Source: Propionibacteriales bacterium (GTDB lineage Bacteria; Actinomycetota; Actinomycetes; Propionibacteriales; Propionibacteriaceae). Taken from it: a DNA stretch of 9,051 bases. Shown in pieces: positions 6,456-9,051 of the stretch. The notes beneath the pieces were generated by a model. That model ran no database searches, was not told the DNA's origin, and saw only the letters and a program-made list of their open reading frames with translations. Numbering within the stretch: the first letter of the stretch is position 1; each line of letters opens with the position of its first letter. The position numbers and the translations under genes were made by a program. The stretch is taken from positions 1-9,051 of the forward strand of contig JAKDKP010000052.1 of the NCBI GenBank assembly GCA_030453285.1, given 5' to 3'.

Positions 6456-7261
6456 TGGACGCCGCGGATGGCGTCCAACTCAACGATCGGAGACTGGGCG
6501 GCTGGCACGATGGAGCGGTGACGACGTTGCAGCAGTGGTGGGACACGGTCCGTACGGTGGTGGTCGAGATCTGGCGCCGGGCGACGACGGAGCAGCCGGC
6601 TCCCGAGCCCAATGTGATCGCCGGCATCGCGATCGTGGCCTTGATCATCTGCGCCTCACCGGTCTGGCCGGTGGTGCGCATGTTGATCACCATCACCCAC
6701 GAGGGCGCGCACGCACTGGTCTCGGTGCTGGTGGGCCGCAGGCTCAGCGGCATCCACCTCAACAATGACACCTCCGGCGTCACCATCTCGAAGGGGCGTC
6801 CCCGTGGACCCGGCATGGTCGCCACCCTGGTCGTCGGCTATCCCGGCGCCGCCCTGTACGGCCTGGCCGCCGCGTTGCTGCTGTCGGCCGGCTACGCGGT
6901 GGGTGTGCTGTGGCTGACTGTGCTCGTGCTGGGGATGATGCTGCTGTGGATGCGCAATCTGTACGGCTTCGCCGTCATCATCGGCGTCGGCGCACTCGTC
7001 GCCGCGGCGAGCTGGCTCCTGCCGCCGGTGTGGCAGTCCTGGTTGGCGTACGGGTTGTGCTGGGTTCTGCTGCTCGGCGCCCCTCGACCGGTGGTGGAGC
7101 TGGCCCGGCGACCCGAGCGGGGCTCCGACGCCGATCAGCTCGGCCGACTCACCTTCCTGCCGGCTGCCGGCTGGGTGGGGCTGTTCCTGATCATCACCGT
7201 GGCCGCCGCCGCAACCGGCGCCTGGCTGTTGTTGCCGTTGGCCCAATGGTTCGGCGCCTGA
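6455..7261 (+). CDS. M50B-like membrane zinc metallopeptidase
   Basis: A 268-residue integral membrane protein resembling the actinobacterial peptidase M50B-like family. Zinc-binding HExxH is present as His82-Glu-Gly-Ala-His86 (ITHEGAHALVSVLVGRR), at the end of the first membrane segment (about 54-80). GYPGAALYGLAAALLLSAGY (128-147) opens a second segment. Others follow at about 151-165, 170-190, 195-209 and 240-262. The SDADQLGRLTFLPAAGW stretch (224-240) before the last segment also fits this family and may supply the further metal ligand. The classic site-2 protease NxxPxxPLDG motif is absent, as usual for M50B relatives, so the substrate is unknown and regulated intramembrane proteolysis is only possible. 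The start at 6455 is backed by AGGAGG seven bases upstream. A GTG at 6518 would give a start closer to the first membrane segment but has a poorer site. Confidence 0.85.
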   Translation: MDAADGVQLNDRRLGGWHDGAVTTLQQWWDTVRTVVVEIWRRATTEQPAPEPNVIAGIAIVALIICASPVWPVVRMLITITHEGAHALVSVLVGRRLSGIHLNNDTSGVTISKGRPRGPGMVATLVVGYPGAALYGLAAALLLSAGYAVGVLWLTVLVLGMMLLWMRNLYGFAVIIGVGALVAAASWLLPPVWQSWLAYGLCWVLLLGAPRPVVELARRPERGSDADQLGRLTFLPAAGWVGLFLIITVAAAATGAWLLLPLAQWFGA

Positions 7262-7297
7262 CCCTGATGCGCGCTTGCCCTGCCCCAGAAACCAGAG

Positions 7298-7327
7298 CGA
7301 GCCCTCGTCATCGTTGACGAGAGCTCG
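7298..7327. terminator. Strong hairpin between convergent genes
   Basis: CGAGC (7298-7302) pairs with GCTCG (7323-7327) and CTCGTCA (7304-7310) with TGACGAG (7315-7321). This gives 12 base pairs with one mismatch and the 4-base loop TCGT. It lies 36 bases after the M50B stop and 53 bases after the stop of the convergent small gene, so it probably stops transcription from both sides. There is no T-run, which is common for high-GC terminators. Two smaller hairpins follow at 7337-7352 and 7363-7378. Confidence 0.65.
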
Positions 7328-7336
7328 GGGATGCGT

Positions 7337-7352
7337 TCCGGTCGAAACCGGA
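7337..7352. repeat. Small inverted repeat with a CGAA loop
   Basis: TCCGGT (7337-7342) and ACCGGA (7347-7352) form a 6-bp stem with the tetraloop CGAA. The site is part of the terminator cluster between the convergent genes, and its loop and right arm contain the TCGAAAC heptamer. Confidence 0.4.
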
Positions 7353-7362
7353 TGGGCGTCAG

Positions 7363-7378
7363 TTGATCATGGGATCAA
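7363..7378. terminator. Hairpin just downstream of the small basic-protein gene
   Basis: TTGATC (7363-7368) and GATCAA (7373-7378) pair around ATGG, three bases past the stop of the minus-strand small gene. It is a weak stem that may add to the stronger hairpin at 7298-7327 in ending that transcript. Confidence 0.35.
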
Positions 7379-7380
7379 GA

Positions 7381-7524
7381 TCAGCGGAACAGGCCGTTGT
7401 CGCGGTGGGCGACCAGGATGACCTCGTCGCGGACGGTCGGGCTGTAGCCGAACATCGTGCGGAAGTTGCGGCGGGCACGAGCCGACTCGCGGCGCGTGCG
7501 CAAGGCGTTCGAAAGGCGTGACAA
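7381..7524 (-). CDS. Small basic protein of 47 residues, TTG start
   Basis: I do not recognise this gene but consider it real. A TTG at 7524-7522 opens 47 codons ending at TGA 7383-7381. The protein has an Arg-rich N-terminal half (LRTRRESARARRNFRT) and an acidic/hydrophobic C-terminal half (VRDEVILVAHRDNGLFR). There is no signal peptide or membrane segment. Support: AAAAGGA (7540-7534) lies nine bases before the TTG; a TAAGAT -10-like box lies about 60 bases upstream; third codon positions are nearly all G or C; and hairpins follow directly after the stop. An in-frame TTG at 7533 is too close to the Shine-Dalgarno. It resembles in style short Arg-rich actinobacterial proteins of unknown function. 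A nucleic-acid or ribosome-associated role would fit the charge but is not shown. Confidence 0.6.
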   Translation of the reverse strand: MSRLSNALRTRRESARARRNFRTMFGYSPTVRDEVILVAHRDNGLFR

Positions 7525-7556
7525 AGCGATCAATCCTTTTCAGGGAGTTGGTGGGA

Positions 7557-7591
7557 GTCGAGACAGAGCCGGCTCGACGCCTTGAATCTTA
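7557..7591 (-). promoter_or_regulatory. Candidate promoter and leader hairpin of the small basic-protein gene
   Basis: On the minus strand TAAGAT (7591-7586) matches the -10 consensus. TTCGAG, 18 bases further upstream, is a poor -35. The transcript would carry a leader of roughly 55 bases. In it GTCGAG and CTCGAC (7578-7573 and 7562-7557) pair around a 10-base loop that overlaps the palindrome GAGCCGGCTC (7566-7575). Whether this leader regulates the gene is unknown. Confidence 0.4.
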
Positions 7592-7654
7592 CACCGTGGG
7601 ACGGGGATCCTCGAACGGATCTGGGGTGATCCTCACCTCATCGGCTCTCAGCCA

Positions 7655-7671
7655 TGGCGATGATCGCCCAT
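7655..7671. terminator. Weak hairpin downstream of the NagZ-like gene
   Basis: GGCGA (7656-7660) and TCGCC (7664-7668) pair around TGA, and flanking CAT and ATG can extend the stem past a bulged C. It lies about 55 bases after the glycoside hydrolase stop and upstream of the small gene's promoter. No T-run follows. The rest of the 197-base gap 7525-7721 holds the small gene's promoter and nothing else I recognise. Confidence 0.3.
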
Positions 7672-7721
7672 GTCGTACGGATCGCGAGAAATATTCCCGC
7701 ATCCAGCCTCCTGCCCAGAGC

Positions 7722-8786
7722 TCATCCTCCGTCAGACCCTTGACAGAACGACCGCTTCAGCTCCAATACCCGATCGCAGGCCTGGAGGAGCCGCGTCTCG
7801 GTGACCCGACCCTCGTCCAGGGCTCTCGTCAGCGCGGCGTACGCCTCGGACATCGAGGCCGGCATCAACAACTGGTCGACCCCGGCGTTCAACGCGTCGA
7901 CGACGATCTCGCCCGTCGTCCGGCCCCGAGTGGCGCCGTCCATCAGCAGGGAGTCGGACACGACGACGCCTTCGTAACCCCACTCGTCCCGCAGCACCCC
8001 GGTCAGCAAGCGGTAGGAGAAGGTACCCGGCTCATCGTCGATCGCGGGCAGCCGGAGGTGGCCACTCATCACGCTGGGGACACCGGCCCGTACGGCGGCC
8101 GCGAAGGGCACTGCTTCGACGGCCCGCCATTGATCAGCGGTGGCGGTCACCACGGGCAGATCGATGTGCGAGTCGGTGGTGGTGTCCCCGTGACCGGGGA
8201 AGTGTTTCACGCACGAGGCGACACCGCCGGCGGTGAATCCCTCGACCGCCGCCAGCACGCACCGAGCCACCACCTGCGGGTCGGCGGAGTAGGACCGGTC
8301 GGCGATCACCGGATTGTCGGGGTTGGAGTCCACGTCAGCAACCGGCGCCAGGACGTGATTCACCCCCACCGCGCGGAGTTGTTGCGCGGTCCGTACGGCA
8401 TGGGCACGGATCGCGGTGGTGTCACCGCCCAGCTCGCGCGCGGCCGGCGGCACCTCGAACCCATCCCGCATCCGGGCAACCCGACCGCCCTCCTGATCGG
8501 TCGACACCAGCAACGGCAGCGAAGCCGCTGATTCGAGGATCGCGATCAAATCCGCCACCTGCTCGGGCGGATTGCCACCAGGGCGTCCCGGAAACCAGCA
8601 CACCCCGCCCAGGCCGTACGCGTTGATCTCCTCGGCCACCCGGACCGCATCCTCGTGCAGCCGCCGGTCGTCGACGGCATCCCCGACGTTCACGCCAAGA
8701 CCGCTGGCGTGGCCCACAGCCGTGGCCAACACCTGGCCAATGCGTTGCTCGGTGGACAGTTGGGCGGCAGTGGGGATGGTGATCAT
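7722..8786 (-). CDS. nagZ: Family 3 glycoside hydrolase, NagZ-type beta-N-acetylhexosaminidase
   Basis: Removes terminal beta-N-acetylglucosamine, typically from peptidoglycan fragments during cell-wall recycling. The 354-residue protein (E. coli NagZ 341) covers one family 3 TIM-barrel domain. Diagnostic motifs: STDQEGGRVARM (95-106), KHFPGHGDTTTDSH (194-207) with the His/Asp pair (Asp205, His207) that acts as general acid/base in NagZ enzymes, and VVSDSLLMDG with nucleophile Asp278. I start at the ATG at 8784-8786 (MITIPTAAQLST). The frame extends to a TTG at 8879, but the extra 31 residues look uncoded. No Shine-Dalgarno precedes the ATG, so it may be leaderless. No signal peptide is present, implying a cytoplasmic enzyme. 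Some actinobacterial relatives with this His/Asp pair act as phosphorylases, so hydrolase versus phosphorylase is open. In some Gram-negative bacteria NagZ products induce AmpR-controlled beta-lactamase; no such link is shown here. Confidence 0.92.
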   Translation of the reverse strand: MITIPTAAQLSTEQRIGQVLATAVGHASGLGVNVGDAVDDRRLHEDAVRVAEEINAYGLGGVCWFPGRPGGNPPEQVADLIAILESAASLPLLVSTDQEGGRVARMRDGFEVPPAARELGGDTTAIRAHAVRTAQQLRAVGVNHVLAPVADVDSNPDNPVIADRSYSADPQVVARCVLAAVEGFTAGGVASCVKHFPGHGDTTTDSHIDLPVVTATADQWRAVEAVPFAAAVRAGVPSVMSGHLRLPAIDDEPGTFSYRLLTGVLRDEWGYEGVVVSDSLLMDGATRGRTTGEIVVDALNAGVDQLLMPASMSEAYAALTRALDEGRVTETRLLQACDRVLELKRSFCQGSDGG

Positions 8787-8848
8787 GGCACCAGTGTGGC
8801 CGAAACTGCTGTGCTGCCGGTACCCCGTCGTACCAGCCGCGCCCGCCG

Positions 8849-8854
8849 GATAAT
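8849..8854 (+). promoter_or_regulatory. Possible -10 box upstream of the rightmost reading frame
   Basis: GATAAT on the plus strand is a good -10 hexamer in an otherwise GC-rich gap (8787-8933), 79 bases before the ATG at 8934. There is no matching -35. The gap separates divergent genes and so should hold promoters for both. I see no other clear element in it. Confidence 0.25.
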
Positions 8855-8933
8855 CCGTTGCCTCGGCCACCGCCAGCAATCAAGATGTCCAGGAGTGTTC
8901 CACCCATCCAGCCCACGCGAGACGGAGTTCCCC

Positions 8934-9051
8934 ATGCGACCGACAGCTGCTCAGTCCATCCGTCCTCTCTCGATGCTGGAGCAGTCTCTTGTCCTCGCCC
9001 GAACCGGCCCCACCCCAGGGGTCCGCGCAGACCACGAACTGGGGCATCCTT
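8934..9051 (+). CDS. Unidentified reading frame, 3' part beyond the window
   Basis: An ATG at 8934-8936 with GGAG six bases upstream opens 39 codons with no stop before the window ends. The protein begins MRPTAAQSIRPLSMLEQSLV. I recognise no family. Third-position G/C is about 63%, clearly below the neighbouring genes, so coding is uncertain. A second in-frame ATG at 8973 is an alternative start. Divergent orientation from the NagZ-like gene and the Shine-Dalgarno are the main support. Confidence 0.3.
   Translation, partial: MRPTAAQSIRPLSMLEQSLVLARTGPTPGVRADHELGHP

Noticed and set aside
5383..6825. A 480-codon minus-strand frame across the lipoprotein and the start of the M50B gene
   Set aside because: It runs across several plus-strand genes and the intergenic palindrome, is Ser/Arg-rich without motifs, and opposes a well-marked lipobox and ribosome binding sites.
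7518..8531. A 337-codon plus-strand frame across the NagZ-like gene
   Set aside because: It is antisense to a protein with all NagZ motifs and has no recognisable content of its own.
8787..8879. Upstream extension of the NagZ-like protein to a TTG
   Set aside because: The 31 extra residues are not typical of the family and lack a ribosome binding site. The ATG at 8786 directly precedes the conserved start.
8886..9049. Minus-strand frame starting ATG at the right edge (MPQFVVCADPWGG)
   Set aside because: It is 55 codons, ends in the gap before the NagZ-like gene, and has no ribosome binding site in view and no family resemblance. The plus-strand frame from 8934 is slightly better supported.
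1..9051. CRISPR arrays, tRNA or rRNA genes, riboswitches, phage genes
   Set aside because: I saw no regularly spaced repeats, no tRNA-like cloverleaf or CCA-ended arm, no conserved rRNA stretch, no known riboswitch core and no phage structural motif.

Overview
The window is high-GC DNA with strong G/C bias at third codon positions, long spurious antisense frames, GTG/TTG starts, a Tat-exported class A beta-lactamase and an NagZ-type glycosidase. All of this points to an actinomycete. The intergenic palindromes resemble ones I associate with Propionibacteriaceae and Nocardioidaceae, so Propionibacteriales is a reasonable but tentative guess. There is no rRNA or tRNA gene and no CRISPR array, and no stretch over 300 bases lacks a gene.

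Layout: (1) 1-821, the 3' part of an IS30-family element: a transposase cut by the left window edge but with the whole DDE core, then the right terminal repeat. The element abuts half of an intergenic palindrome whose complete relative lies at 6391-6437. (2) 940-2646 (-), glucose-6-phosphate isomerase. (3) 2744-4506 (-), a two-gene operon with an ATGA overlap: a LysR-type regulator, then a signal-less class A beta-lactamase-like protein. It is divergent from (4) 4589-5491 (+), a Tat-signal class A beta-lactamase. (5) 5552-6361 (+), a lipoprotein of unknown function. (6) 6455-7261 (+), a membrane M50B-like metallopeptidase behind a palindromic leader. (7) 7381-7524 (-), a 47-residue TTG-start basic protein. 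(8) 7722-8786 (-), an NagZ-like family 3 glycoside hydrolase. (9) From 8934 (+), a weakly supported reading frame leaving the window.

The most interesting unit is 2744-5491. A LysR regulator, a cytoplasmic penicillin-recognising-type protein coupled to it, and a divergent exported beta-lactamase reproduce the plan of the blaA-blaB/blaL locus known from Streptomyces cacaoi. This suggests inducible beta-lactamase expression in which the cytoplasmic serine protein helps sense a cell-wall or beta-lactam signal. The remaining genes look like ordinary chromosomal neighbours. The NagZ-like enzyme is a cell-wall-recycling type that feeds beta-lactamase induction in some Gram-negative bacteria, but no link is shown here.
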